A DNA stretch of 64,000 nt, taken from positions 30,933,246 to 30,997,245 of the forward strand of contig NC_077241.1 in assembly GCF_947179165.1 (NCBI RefSeq). Reading direction: 5' to 3'. This document shows, piece by piece, positions 45,703 to 58,699 of the stretch. A program made the translations under genes and the position numbers. Every line of letters starts with the position of its first letter. The stretch's first letter is position 1. The DNA is from Solanum dulcamara. Its lineage: Eukaryota > Streptophyta > Magnoliopsida > Solanales > Solanaceae. The notes below the pieces were generated by a model. The model saw nothing but the letters and a program-made list of their open reading frames with translations, was not told where the DNA came from and did not search any database.

Positions 45703-46980
45703 GTCCACGAGTCAGTCTACGACTCATTGAAGTTATCATGGGTTGAAACTAGAACAATGGAGGTAAAAAAAGATTTGAAAATATGGCTAAGGCAAAAAGT
45801 GAGGTTGATGAGTTCATTGACGACTCGTAGAGCAAATAACGACTTGTAAAAATGAGTCATTGTAGAAAGGAATGATGACCTATAGATTCAACCTCAGGAA
45901 TTCATCTACGACTCAATAGGATAAGTCGTAGAGAAGTTTACGACTCATAGAAATAAGTCATGATGAAACTTCAGAGACCCTCAACTTGCAGGTATTTTTC
46001 AGGCCTGCAAGATTTGTCACTTTGACAACTCGTAAAGACAATGATGAGTGTAAACATGACTCGTAATGAAATTTTAGAGAATCTATTTTGAAGTCTTTCT
46101 CAGGACCTACAGGACGAGTCATTCCTACAACTCGTCAGTGCTTCCACGACTCATAAGAGTCAAGTCGTATGGTAAAAAAATTTGATTTAATAAGGGGTGG
46201 ACTCATCTTTTCCAAGATTCTATTCAATCAACCTTGACACTTTTATGGCCATGTTCAAAGTCTATAAATACCTAATTCTTCAAATTCCCCTCACATTCAA
46301 TTAACTCTTCAAATATCTTCTAAGGCAACAAATCACATTCTCTCAAGGTTCCTCTCTAAGTTTCAAGCTAGGGTTTCAATCTCACTAAGGTTTTTCATCA
46401 ATATTGTGGATATTTCATTAAGGTATGTGTGTATTGATTCATGAGTCCCTTTCACTCATGAACTCTAAGGTTTTTTCAAAAATCTCATTACTTTTAAACT
46501 TTAATTTTTATGAATTATGTTGGGCTGATTCAATTTCATATAGAATTGTTATCTATGACCATTATAAGTATGTTTCTATATAAATTATATGATTTTAAGT
46601 TTTATTATGAATACCCAAGCATGAAGCTACTTTCTATGATGAATTTTATGAATTTTGATTATGGAGTTCAATGTTTTCAAGGTATTCTTATGATTATCAA
46701 TTAAATTGATTATGTGTATGAGTTACACTCTAAATCCAAGTATGAACTATCATCATGAATTGCAGGTATGTTCAAGTTATGATTTCCTTGCAAGTTATGA
46801 AGATAGGTGACTTAGGGCCTTATGTGGTGACCTAGGACCTAATAGTATGAATTATGCAAGTATGATTTATAATGATGAAAGGTCAATTCTCACATTGCAA
46901 TTATGTTATGAAATGAGATATTCCATGAATTATAAAATTTATGAAAAAGTTATTATAAATGTTAAGTATGTTACTATGTT
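45635..46980 (+). mobile_element. C-family LTR fragment
   Basis: Starts TATAAGACCTCATAAGATG, has GACTCGTAGA-type U3 motifs and a TATAAATA box at 46263-46270, and a leader with GGGTTTCAATCTCACTAAGG. It breaks off at about 46980 in the duplicated E-LTR. It lacks the passenger insert. Confidence 0.75.
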
Positions 46981-48317
46981 ATGGTGTTATAAAGCTTGAG
47001 AGTGAGAGATGATAACGTCTAGTCATACATTAAAAGACTAAAAAAACTTGTTCATCTCGATCGTGAGGACAAGTGTTGTGATTGCTAAAACCCCGCTAAA
47101 ATACCATCGTGCTTGCGAGGACCAGGTCTCGCAATTATGAAGACCAACTGGTTATTTGTGAACTCTTCATTGTGATTGTAGCCAAGGGCCATGCGATCAC
47201 GATGCTTAGCACAGTGACCCTCCAAGGTCATGATGAATCCATCATGAATGGATGAAGAAAGCTACTTGCACCAGTAATGACTACTACAAGGAGGTTTTGG
47301 CAAAGTCCAAAACTCTAATAAGGTGCTCTAAATTCATTTAGAATTTCGGCGCACAAACGAACTATGCTATGCCACTAAAATTCATGTTCCGGACTCAATG
47401 GCAGATATGAAATTTCCATACAAGGTCATTTTAACAAAAAGTAGGCCCCATACCTATATGCCATTTTGAGCCTAAATCCATAATGTGCCCTGATATTAGA
47501 CAGGAAGCCTCAGGAACCAAATGAAGGGTCGCTCTAGACCAAACGTGACATTTTGGAATTAATCACACTAACAAAATTTTCATCCAAACACATTTTCCAA
47601 TAATATTGACCAAAGTCAACCTTAGGCAAAATTTTAAAGGCTAGAGTGTCAAATGGCCTCGAACTCGCACTGATTTCCTTGATAGTCATGCCAACCATGC
47701 TACTAGCTTTATTTGGTAATTTTGGAGCATATGAACCTGTCAGAACTCCATTCTGAGGTTGTTTAACTGAAGTAATAATCGAAGTCAACTTTTCAAGTTA
47801 TAAAAGCTCCAAATTATGGAAATGGGCGTAAAACCCAAATGAACGGCCTGATGACCAAATAGTCAGTGCCAGCAAGTCATAAATGACTAGTTATTGGTAC
47901 AAGATTACTCTAAATGATGAAATACATGCTTAAATTCAAAACTGATCTGGAGGGTCATTACAACATCCACTACTAAAAGAACTTTCATACGCGAAAGTAA
48001 GAGTTAAGAAGTATATGAAGGCTCAAATAAGTAGGGAAACTGCTCCTAATTCTCTTTCTCGGTCTCCCAGGTAGCCTCCTTGATTGGACAATGCCTCCTA
48101 AGGACCTTAACCACAGGAATGGCTCTGGATCATAACTGTCTAACAACTCTGACCAAACTAGCAATATGATCCTCAATATAACTCAGAGGATCATCTAACT
48201 CAACTGTGTCATACTGGAGCACATCAAACTCATTTGGGATATACCAGCTAGAAGACCTCGTAAGATAAAAAGTCGAACAAAAGAAAGAATTTCAAAGGAA
48301 TTAGAAACTGACCCAAG
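46981..48317. repeat. Direct duplication, copy 2
   Basis: Second copy of 44373-45702. It contains a partial E-LTR (to 47962), a pol tail (47965-48248, minus; CPIKEATWETE visible) and 69 bp of C-family LTR start (48249-48317), then breaks against plus-strand E-LTR. Confidence 0.88.
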
Positions 48318-50676
48318 GAATTAGTGAGCTCAGAAACTTGTTTAGGAGCTTTGTGTGAGGTAAATTCACTAACATAGCTACTTCCATTATCATTTTTGGA
48401 TTGGAAATTTGATGAATTTTGGAGGATTGTATATTGGCCATTTTACCTAAATTTTTAGTGATTTTTGAGGCCAAATTCTAAGTTTTTCTACAAGGAAAAT
48501 CGTAGTATGCTTGGTTTGGGTCGTGGGAGTTTTATTTTTTTAAATAACTACTTATAGATGCTGCCATGGTTTTTTTCCTTTAGCTTAAAATGTGGTAATT
48601 TTGATGCATGTGGGGTTGCAACTAATTCTAGTGCATGAATTATATTTCTTTTTGGAACACAAGCTTGGGGTCTAGGACCTAATTTTGGGGTCAATTCTGA
48701 AATTCTTGATGCAGATCCCATATTTCCTGTTTGGACTCCAAAATTGGTCTGTCTTTGAAAATTGTGGATTTAGTGTCTAAGAAACTATAACGATGTAGTG
48801 ATTCTATTTTTGACAGTATAACAGTGTTTCGAGGGCATTTGGAAAGAGAAAGCTTAAATTCCATGAGTTGGAGCATGTGAGGTCAGCCTAAAGGTAGGAT
48901 ATGGTTTTCCCCCTCTTTAGACTTACCATTTTAAAGAATTTTTATACTTTTTTTATGAGTTTGAAGGGTTTTGGGTGTCGAGCATGCTAAATTCCTATAT
49001 TTCATTACCTAGGTGTTATTTTCAGGGTATTGTTGGACTGTTAAAGCATTTCTACGGTTATTATTGATCATCCATACCTTATGGAATATACTATTCCTTT
49101 GGTTATGTATTTGGATGCATGTTTGGCCTTAGTCTAGGCTTCGACTAGTGTTCCTTAGACTTGTGTGGTTTTGGAGGCCGTTGGGCCTTAGAATTCCTCC
49201 GACGTTGTTTTGGACAGCTTTGCTCCCTGTAGACTAATATAGTAGACTTGATTATGATAGTATGAGCTTTAGCTAGGCAGTAACATAGCTTGGGAACCTT
49301 ACCTCCATAATGACCTATTCCCCTATCGGTCTTGTATCGCTTGGTTCTTAATTCTAAAAGTCCTTTCGACAATTTTGGTTGGGTGTGGTTTGAACTTGAG
49401 TGATTCATTGATTACGCTCAATTTAGGGGGTACTCCACCTGATGCTTGGTTGGTTGTTGATCCTAATTCAGACTGACTTGCCTCTGTTTGTGGTTTATGT
49501 CCCCATTTAACTCCACCTGGCGGGGTTTAAGCCCCTACCTTGGTATTATAGCCTCAGTTCATGTCAGTCGCTCTTCATTTAGCCATGGTTCGATCCTACC
49601 ACCTTTATTATCACTTTGGTTCAAGTCCATCTCTCTTCACTTAGCCGTGGTTTGAGCCCACTCCCTCTATACAACTTCAGTTCAAGTCTTTCGCTCCTTA
49701 CTCACTTTGGTTTGACTCCTTGCTACTGTTACCTGGTTCAAGTCTGTGATCTAGCTTACAAATGGTCAAATCCATGATTATATGTCACTTGGTTCAAGTC
49801 CGTAGTTTCTTTCAAATCTTAGTTCAGGTCCCTGATCCTCTGATGAATCATCGGTTCAAGTCCTTATCTATTCTCAGCTTTGGGCTAAGGTTTTAGTCTC
49901 TCAAGATGGTTCGGTTGAAGTCTGGGAAATTTATGGCATTGTTGGAACTTTATCGGAACTGCTTTTTTTACTTCAACTATCTCTGCTCCTGGCTTACAAG
50001 GGTCCATTCAGGTTGTTACCTTAGACATGTACATGAGTGTACCCATCGGGTTTATTAGAGCCTAGTGAATTTAGCTAGTTTCTTTCTCTTTGTGTATTGA
50101 GTACACTCGTGTACATACCTACATTTAGTTGTTGCCCTATCCTTGGTTGTGGTTATTTTCTCTCATTTTAATTTACTTATGCATATCTTGATCAGTTGGC
50201 CTATGATACCAATTAGGTAACTGTTGTTAGGTACTCATACTACATTTTGCATCTATTTTGTTGATGTAGGTCCGAGTAGAAGCTACCGTCGTTAATTCAA
50301 GCCAGCCGCTATCTTGATTGGAGGCAAGGGTGATTACATAGTGTTTTAGAGTTACCCATCTTCTCTATACATATATGTTGCCTATCTTTTGCTTTTTGAG
50401 ACAACCTTGATTTTGTGGTCCACTTTTGGGACTTGTACTCTTTCTGGTAGTATCTTTGTACATGTGACTTCTAGGTAGAGGGATCTTTTTATTTGTATAT
50501 ATTTCATTGAAATTCATCCGTTTAGTTATGTTCTTGTTATTTCATTATGGTTCTTAGTTGTATTGTTGGTCTTCTACCCTAACATTCCATTACTCATAGT
50601 TTTGGGATATGGGTCGGCTTGCCTACTAGAGGTTCATAGTAGGTGCTATCATGACCTGAGAAATTGGGTCGTGACA
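48318..50676 (+). mobile_element. E-family LTR, 3' part, plus strand
   Basis: Parallels 35040-38105, for example the region of GGACTCCAAAATTGGTCTGT near 48735 and GACAGTATAACAG near 48815. It ends GGGTCGTGACA at 50676 with a primer-binding site after it. The first third of the LTR is missing. The stretch 49440-49930 has loosely repeated GGTTCAAGTC words every 40-60 bp. Confidence 0.78.
49550..49925. repeat. Loose GTTCAAGTC-spaced array in E-LTR
   Basis: GGTTCAAGTCC or close variants recur at about 49619, 49679, 49735, 49791 and 49853, with T-rich spacers of 55-62 bp. The equivalent place in the LTR at 36340-36540 has a different word (AGCATC(T/C)GGGTCC) repeated. Confidence 0.65.
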
Positions 50677-50679
50677 AGT

Positions 50680-50690
50680 TGGTATCAGAT
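50680..50690 (+). promoter_or_regulatory. Primer-binding site remnant after E-LTR
   Basis: TGGTATCAGAT, close to the Met-tRNA complement, three bases after the LTR end; sequence of the opposite strand's LTR begins at once after it. Confidence 0.65.
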
Positions 50691-50691
50691 T

Positions 50692-52030
50692 TACTATATC
50701 AATCTATAGGGAACTAAGCCATTTGAAGTATGGTCGAAGAAGTTTCAAGGCCTAACGGCACCAAAATCACACAAGTCTATGCCAATCAATAGTCTAAACC
50801 TAGACTAAGGCCAAACATGATTTCAAAGAAATAAACTAAAGTAATGGTGCACATCACAAGGTATGGATGATCAATAATAATAGGGGGCCTGCTTAATAGT
50901 CAGAATTTCTCAAAAATAGAGCCTAAGACATGAATTATAGGAATTTAGCATGCTCAGCACCCAAACACCTCCAAACTCATATAATTCAGTATACAAATGC
51001 TTAAACATTCTCAATCTACAGAGGGAAACCTTATAGCCTACCTGTAGGCCAACCACACATGCTCTAACTAACGTAATTAGAACTTTTCCCTTTGGAATAG
51101 CCGCAGTATGCTTCCATGCTATTAAAAATACAATCATAAAGTCAATACAGTTGTTTTAACATCAAAATTACAAAATTTGAAAATAGACCAATTTATGAGC
51201 CAAAAAGGGGAATGTGTGACCTGCTCCATGAATTATAAAATTATCTCTATGAAAAGCTCCTAAATGCTACCCCAAACTTGAGTTCTAAAAAGGAACACAA
51301 TTCGGGGATAGGATCAAACCCCACAACCACATGCAAAAAATTACCTTTTTAGCTAAGAAATGCAACAATCGCATAAACTAATTTACGAATTTTACCTCTG
51401 ATAAGCCTTCCTGACATTTCCCACCTGATTAACTAAGAATCCATGAAGATTCCAGATGTTTGAGGCCATGAATCTCCTAAAATGGCGATCTCTAGCTCTA
51501 TATATGGTGTTTTAAAGTTTGACAGTGAGAGTTTATCGCATCTGGTCTTAAATTAAAAGATAGACGAACTTGTTCATATCGATCACAAGGACAAGTGTTG
51601 CGATTGTGACAACCCCACTAAAATACCATCACGATCGCGAGGGCAAGATCTCACAATTGCGAAGACCAACTAGGTCAACTCCCAGTCAACCCTCCATCAT
51701 GATCGCGGCAAGGGGACATGTGATCATGATGCCTACCATATTGACCCTCCATGATCGCGAAGGCTCCATAGCTAATGTGATGAAGAAAGCCACGTGCACC
51801 AACAAATGCAGCAACAAGGAGGTTTTGGCAAAGTCCAAAACTCTGATAGGGTGCTCAAATTTTGTTCGAAATTCTATGCATGCAAATGAACTATGCTACC
51901 CCACTAAAATCGACGTTCTAGACTCAATGGCGCATCAAAAATTCCCATAGAAACTCATTTTAACAAAAGTGCGTCCGACATCCAAGTGTCAATTTAATCT
52001 AAAAATCACAATGAACCTCAGGATTAGATA
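50692..52030 (-). mobile_element. E-family LTR piece, inverted
   Basis: Matches 43550-44890 in the same (minus) orientation, including GGTATGGATGATCAA near 50860 and the CACGATCGCGAGG motif near 51630. It directly abuts the PBS of a plus-strand LTR. The plus-strand frame 51570-51950 lies in the palindrome-rich U3 and has no family signature. Confidence 0.72.
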
Positions 52031-52552
52031 GTGTCAGGCTACCAGGCTTCTGATGCTCAATTTGTTTAGGCCATCATACAATTTTCTTTTAATTCAACTT
52101 GTAACGCTCTAGGCGTGTCCTACTGCACTTTTATTCAGATTTTCTTTCTAGTTCTCTTACTACACATCATATCGCACCCTTTACATGAACATGTGTAAGA
52201 GCTTAAAGTAGCCCAAAAGATGCCTTGGCATCACCATACTAGTATTTATGTCAATCCATATCATTTCTTACTTCCTTCAGCTGATGACAGGGCTCCACTA
52301 TAGATTTTGTCCTTAGTACTGATTATATCTTAATAGTTTTGCCTCAATCCATCTTATACCTTCCTTTAATGCATTCGAAATATGGCAACCACTTTGCTAT
52401 TACTGTCTTCTTATTATCTTCATCATGTAATCACCTGATCTCAAATATCATGGCTTTTACCCATCTATTGCCGGCTTTTGAGATCTTACCGACTCATTCC
52501 AGTATGGGATCTCACTAGGAATTTATGTATTCACATTAACGTGTTGTAATGT
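52031..52552 (-). mobile_element. Interior remnant of B-family element G
   Basis: The reverse complement parallels 13150-13440 of element B (shared AGTGAGATCCCATACTGGAA and CATCAGAAGCCTG words). It joins the LTR end directly, so the PBS and about 2 kb of leader are deleted. No other coding trace. Confidence 0.72.
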
Positions 52553-53264
52553 GTCATAAACCAACCCCGTAGGCCATGACTGGGGTCCAACCTGGACCCC
52601 CGTATACTTAATTATCAGATGTAACAATCAATATATGAACTATACATAAGAAACCCAGCGGGTCATAGCATTTTCATATACATGTAGCCTCTTTCATTTG
52701 TATCTTGTCATGAAAGGGCGTGCAAGCCGACAAGGCTGCCATAGTATCTTGATATTTATAATACATCACATAAACATAACTGAACAGAACTTACACGTAT
52801 AACCCGCATACATGTCTACAAACCTCTAAGAATATTAACAGTAACATATGGCGGGATAGAGCCCCCACCGTACCCTTGAATAAAAAAATATATACATTAG
52901 AAGGTCAGCACTAAAAGCTAGGCTCTAGAATAGTGGAGCACTTCCGATAAGGCTGAGTAGAAATCCTAAGCTGGCGGATCCCTGAACTGAACATCTGTAC
53001 CTGCGAACATGAAATACAGCCCCCTGAGAAATGCGAGGTCAGTACGATATATGTACTGAGTATATAAAGCATAAAACATCATAATTGAGACAACAACTGA
53101 AATAGGGATGCAGGGGGGAAGTATAACATTTAGCCATCTACCATACTTGCATCTTATAAAATAAAGGCATACATGCTATCATCACATACTGCATCTGGCC
53201 CGTTTAGGGACTTGTGTAATAACTACATCATTTTTTCATCATAAGAATATTTATACCATTAGCG

Positions 53265-53590
53265 TTGTAGGACGTACAGCCTGATCCATATATATACAAA
53301 GTACACACCAAGGAACGATGGCCCGATCCACAATCCTATAATAAGGCCGAAGAACGATGGCCATCCATATATCATGTAATAATGCTGAGGAACGATGGCC
53401 CGATTCATATATCATGTAACAATGCTGAGGAACTATGGCCCAATCCATAATTTATGTAACAATGTTGAGGTATAATGGCCCAATCCGTAAATAGCACAAT
53501 ATGTCGTGGAACGTACGGCCAGATCCTTACATAGCAAAATATGCTGAGGTACGTTCGGCCCGATCCATATATATCATAATGCATATACGT
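53265..53590. repeat. 40-bp tandem array, eight units, in G LTR
   Basis: Units begin GGAACGATGGCCCGATCCAT and start at about 53312, 53351, 53389, 53429, 53469, 53508 and 53548, with a diverged one before. The complement resembles the single GGGCCGGAT modules in other B LTRs, so this LTR shows a local expansion. Confidence 0.9.
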
Positions 53591-53657
53591 GCACATAAAA
53601 CTCTGTAACATATCAAACATCCCTTAGATATCACTATAAAGCATGTTCAAGAGCCCC

Positions 53658-53662
53658 TAGGT
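53658..53662. repeat. Target duplication TAGGT, left
   Basis: Exact match to 56848-56852. Confidence 0.9.
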
Positions 53663-56600
53663 TGTTACACCCCACACTTTTAAACTCGAAATGTCTTATA
53701 AGTTCCTTAGACATTATCATGTGATCCGGATACGCTACGACACTATCAAACGACTCTAAGGAAGGGAGAATGTGATACCCCATAGTAGAGAAGGTTGGAA
53801 ATAGAGTCATAAGAATTCAGAAGAAATTGGAGGCCAAGTGATGAGTCGAAGGAGTCGACTTACCTACGTAAACTACTAACTTAGAAGTCTTACATACTTG
53901 AGCTACTTGAGGACATACCAAGCTTGCATAGCACGAATTACATAGGCTCTTGAAATGAGATGAGATGACGATCCTACGAAAGGGAGAAAAAGTAGTTTCC
54001 GAACTTACAAAAGTGAAGCAAGCAATTGACAAGAAAGCAGGTGACTCACCTATTTGGGGTGGACCCCACTGCCACATGGCAGCATGTGATTGGCCACAGG
54101 GATTGAGGTGGCACCCTAGGAGGCTGCCATATGTCACCCTATGGGGATGCCACGTGGTACCTTATAAAGAGGGGTATATATGTGTGGTAAGTGACTCTTA
54201 GTCACATTTTTCATCAAAATCTCCAGCCAAAATAAAGAGCAAAAACGTGAAGAACACAAGGAACAAGGCAGCCTCAATTTTGAGAAATTAAAGGTAAGTT
54301 CTTAAATTTTTCTCCGTGAATTAATTATCTACGATGTTCCTCGACCATATGGAGATGTATATATGTGTCTTACGATGTCTACGGAATTAATTCTTCAGCT
54401 TGAAACTTGAGAGAAAGTTGAAAGAACAAAGAGAGAAAATGTTAAAAACTAGTTAACAATCCCATTTTTGAATAGGACTATTGTTAGTAATATTAGTATA
54501 ACTTCTTGTGTATAGCTTCGTTTCAAGTGATTCAATATGTTTTGGAAATATATTTCATAGGTATATAACTTTCATTTAGACTTTAAAATCCATTTTTGCT
54601 TTTATATGCTCGAATAAGGGTGATGAAGTATAGAGGAGGTACTGCCCAGATTTTGGTTTTGAACATCTTACACGGACTGCTGTTGGTATTTTGGGCATAT
54701 CGTTTTGTAAAGAATTGATGTAAGGGTGATTATAAAATGTATGATACCATAATACACATGTATATAACTTTCATGAAGGACATAAAACCTATTTCCCTTA
54801 ATTACCTCTTCAAAACGAAGCGACAATGCAAGAGAGTAAGTTGTCCAGTATTCACGTTTTGATAGTTTTGAGTGAGTTATTTGGGGTTTGTATTGTGTAA
54901 TGTTAGTGTGAATTGCTTGTATATATGTTGCAGGTTGTTGTTGTTGGCTGGCTGTAGTTATTAGGGGTGTGATTGGAAATTTGGATAGGGCACGTTATAG
55001 GGGAGGTGCTGCCCAATTTTCAGTAACGCCTTAAATAATTAAAGGACTAGTCGAAGAAACGAACAAGGAAATAGATTCCATGAATACTAAGGTGCAACTG
55101 AAGGTGCTGGAAGGTCTGGAGTGGTTGATATTCGCATTACTTCCACGTTGAATAGGTCCAAAGGATGACGAGGCGAACTGGATAAAGAGTAACTCATAAA
55201 AGGTATGTAAAGCTTTCTCTTGGCATGTTTTGGTATAAGTACGTACAAGTATCTTTCTTTCTTTTTGGCGAGTCTTAGCCTTAAGTGAATTGTATGTGGA
55301 ATGTGGGTATAATTCCATTCCCACAACTCCAAGTACGCCTCATAATCCCTAACTACAGTTAGGTGTTAACACCCCTACAAGAATTGAGCATTACTTGTTA
55401 AGGCTTCTACGTGCTAAAGAGTAGTGTATGGGAAACTATCTCTCCTTTATCTTGATATGTACTTGGTATGAAAATGAGATTATGATGCCATAATTATTCA
55501 CTGAGCCCCAGGATGGGCCGAGTACGATATATGTATACAATAACCACTTGAAGGAAAGTACAGACTATATAGGGTTTACTCTCTTTCTTTTCTGGCATGT
55601 CTTAGTTGTAAGTTAAATATGATGTGATCTCCGGAGTAACTCCATTCTTAACATCTCTTATTTGCTTTTGAACATCGAACTTTGATAGTGGTTGATTATT
55701 TCCCTGGAAACTTCTATATATTAAAGAGGTACCAAATGTACAGGCTCCAAGTCTTAAAGACTATACAAGACTAAGTATTTTGATTCCATAAATGAGTTGG
55801 CCCTATGTTGATACATGTATAAGGTCCCCGAGATTACTCTTGAGGTAGCCCATAATGGCATTTAGAGGACACTCGAGATGACTACACCGTTACTCGGGTC
55901 CTCAAACAAAAGCTTAACTGTCTTATTTTGTCAAGTATCTAATAATGATTTAAATTGCATATAGTTACTCACTACTCTACTCGTGTATATTGTAGCACTT
56001 CTTTCACCGAGTCCTAGGCCAAGAATAGTAATCGTGCATAATTCACTACATTATCCACCGAGCCCCTCACTAGAGAGAGGGATACGTATGTATATATATA
56101 TATGATGATGTGTTGTAATAAGGTGGTGATGGCACTAGGGCCATGACGGATTTATAGAGGTGATTCACCAGACCCCCGAAAGGGCCGGCTATATGATATG
56201 ATTCGAACATGCATGTTTTTGTAATTCACAAAGTACAGGTACAGGTTTCTGATTTGATATCTTATCCCCTGTTCCTCTATCTCAGATATGCTTCCAGTTG
56301 TATTATGTTATGTTTTACATACTCAGTACATATATCGTACTAACCCCCTTTCTTCGAGGGGCTGCATTTCATACCCGCGGGTACAGATACAAGTTTTGGA
56401 GTCCGTCAGCCTGGGATTCCGCTCAGCTCAGCTGGAGGAGGCTCTATTGTATCAGAGCCTAGTTTTTGATACTGACCATTGATGTATAAAATTGTTTTGT
56501 CTATTCAGGGGTACGATGGGGGCCCTATCCCGCCACATGTTGTTGTTAATATTTTTAGAGGTCTGCAGACATGTATATGTGGGTTGTGTATATCTATTTG

Positions 56601-56847
56601 ATTCAGCTGGGTCTACATGATATATGGTATATGTTATTATGTTATGGCAGCCTTGTTGTCTTACATGCCTTTTCATGTTACGACATAAACGAAAAGGGCT
56701 ACAGGTTTATGAAAATGTTATCGCCCAATGGGGCTCTGTTACATGATATTATTTTATTTACAGTTCAACTTGACCACAGCTGATAGTTAGGTATATGGGG
56801 GGTCCAGGTCGGACCCCAGTCGTGGCCTACGGTGTTGGGTCGTGACA
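53663..56847 (+). mobile_element. B-family solo LTR (3.19 kb)
   Basis: Begins TGTTACACCCCACAC and ends GGGTCGTGACA, with perfect TAGGT on both sides and no interior. U3 holds one hairpin unit (54035-54055), CACGTGG at 54151 and TATAAA at 54163-54168. The 3' part carries GAGCCCC...GGGCCG modules (55502, 56060). Frames such as 53965-54201 and 55031-55332 are LTR sequence. Confidence 0.93.
54151..54168 (+). promoter_or_regulatory. G-box and TATA box of the B solo LTR
   Basis: CACGTGG followed six bases later by TATAAA (54163-54168). Two weaker CACATG/CATATG-type relatives lie upstream at about 54073 and 54127. Confidence 0.65.
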
Positions 56848-56852
56848 TAGGT
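56848..56852. repeat. Target duplication TAGGT, right
   Basis: Exact match to 53658-53662. Confidence 0.9.
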
Positions 56853-58559
56853 ATAGGAGCTTACACATCCCAACACTATTCAACCTATAGGAGTCTCAAG
56901 GGTCGTAGTTCAACTACTTCAAGGCCCTTGTCATTCAAAAGTAGGTACAAGTCATGAGTTATATCCAGAATCTATAAATGGGGCTATATCCAAATCCATG
57001 TTCTATAGTACTTATAGTCTAGTCTTTCTAGAAGTAGGAAAAGACAAGCTTTACATGTACCACTTCCTATCACATGGAAGACTTGAAAAGTAATGACTCA
57101 ACTTGTTATAGGAGTTTTAATCAGTAGAAAGTGAATAAGAGCCTTAACTCACACTCAGAGTTTTAAGAGTGGAATAACTTCAAACTTCATATACATAATA
57201 CTTACATCTAAGTCATGCCTAAAGAGAGGAAGAATAACTTTACATACACTACTTTTCAAGATATAGAAGACTTGAGGAATGGAAGCTTAACTACTTTAAG
57301 AGTCTTAATATTCAACAGTGAAAACGAATTATAAATCATGAATCATGTTCAGAGCTCATGAATACAATTACCCTAGGCTTCATACACATATCATTTGCCA
57401 CTTAAATCTAAGACATGCCCAAAAGAAAAGAGAGACAGAATTTACATACCTCTTATGGACTTCTCTTAACCACGTTCATGTCGTCGCCCTCCAAACCTAG
57501 TTAACATGGAAGCAATGCAAGTATCAATAACCCTTGGCCTTCCAGAACCTTAGTCTACACATGAGTATTGATAGAACTCAACCCCTTGTTTGCCTTCTAG
57601 ACTAGTTCCTTAACTAGTTAAGGAGTTAACGGAAATTGGGCAGCATCTCCCCTATAATATGTCCTATCCGAATTTCCAATTACACTTCTAATAACTAAAT
57701 ACAACCAACAACCACAACCATCAGCATACACACAAGTAATTCACTTCAAAATTACACAATATAAACCCCCAAACAACTTTCTCAAAACTATCATAATGTG
57801 AATTCTGGACAGCCTACTGTCTTGTATTGTCGCTTAGTTTTGAAGGGGTAATTGGGGGAAACAGGCTTTATGGACTCAATGAAAGTTATAGACATGTGTC
57901 TTAGGGTCGCATACAATTTTGAATCACTCCTATAGAAATTTTATACAAAATGATATTCCCAAAATACCAACAGCAGCACGTGTAGGATTTCCAAAATGAA
58001 ATCTGGGCAACACCTCACCTATACTTCATCATCCTTTTTCGAGTAGATAAAAGCAAAAATAGGTTTTAGAGTCCAAATGAAAGTTATATCCCTGTGAAAT
58101 ATCTTTCCAAAACATCTTGAATCACTAGAAATGAAACTTTACACAAGGAGTTATACTAGTATTACTAACAACAGTCCCATTCTAAAAACCGATTTGTTGA
58201 CAAGAACGAGAACCTTCTCGAAACCCCAACTATAAATTTTATGTTATTAAACACCATCATATCACCATAGGATACCTTAAATAATTAATTCAGAAAATGA
58301 AATCGAGCCTTACCTTTTTTCTTGAAGCAACCCGTAGCCCTCCTCTCTTGCTCTTCAACTTTTCCTCTCAACTCTCTCTTATTTTTCTAAGTTGTAAAGA
58401 TGAAAAAATGAAGTCTTAGTCATCCATACATATATATACACCCTTTTGGAGAGTGTCACATGTCAACCCCTAAGGGTGACACATGTCACAACCTTAGGCA
58501 GCCACATCACCTCATGCAACCAATCCCATGCTGCCACATGGCCATATGGGACCCACTCC

Positions 58560-58632
58560 AAGTAGGCGTGTCACCTACTTGTTCCAAGTAGGTGCATCAC
58601 CTACATAGTCCAAGTAGATGCATCACCTGCTT
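58560..58632. repeat. Three hairpin units in U3 of G
   Basis: Units at 58560-58580, 58586-58606 and 58612-58632, the same 26-bp spacing as in B. Confidence 0.83.
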
Positions 58633-58699
58633 GCTTCTGAGTAGGTGTTATGCCTTCTTTTGCCTCTTCCGTGGGTTCGTAATGTTGTCTCACTTTAAG

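Larger units (their letters stand above)
52553..58699 (-). mobile_element. LTR of B-family element G, split by a solo LTR
   Basis: Own sequence is 52553-53657 and 56853-58699, minus strand. Left edge TGTCATAAACCAACCCCGTA is the complement of the B-LTR end. The right side reaches the U3 hairpin region (58560-58632) and stops at 58699 where F is inserted; about 300 bp of its start should lie beyond F. Words such as CCCAATTTCCGTTAACTCC near 57635 mirror the other B LTRs. Confidence 0.78.

Noticed and set aside
51570..51950. 126-codon plus-strand frame as a gene
   Set aside because: It is antisense to an E-family LTR U3 and its counterparts at 44400-44800 and 47000-47400 are not open.
53265..53590. 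CRISPR-like array of regular repeats
   Set aside because: No constant repeat with unique spacers; it is a head-to-tail 40-bp tandem repeat inside a plant LTR. The repeated minus-strand peptide is an artefact.
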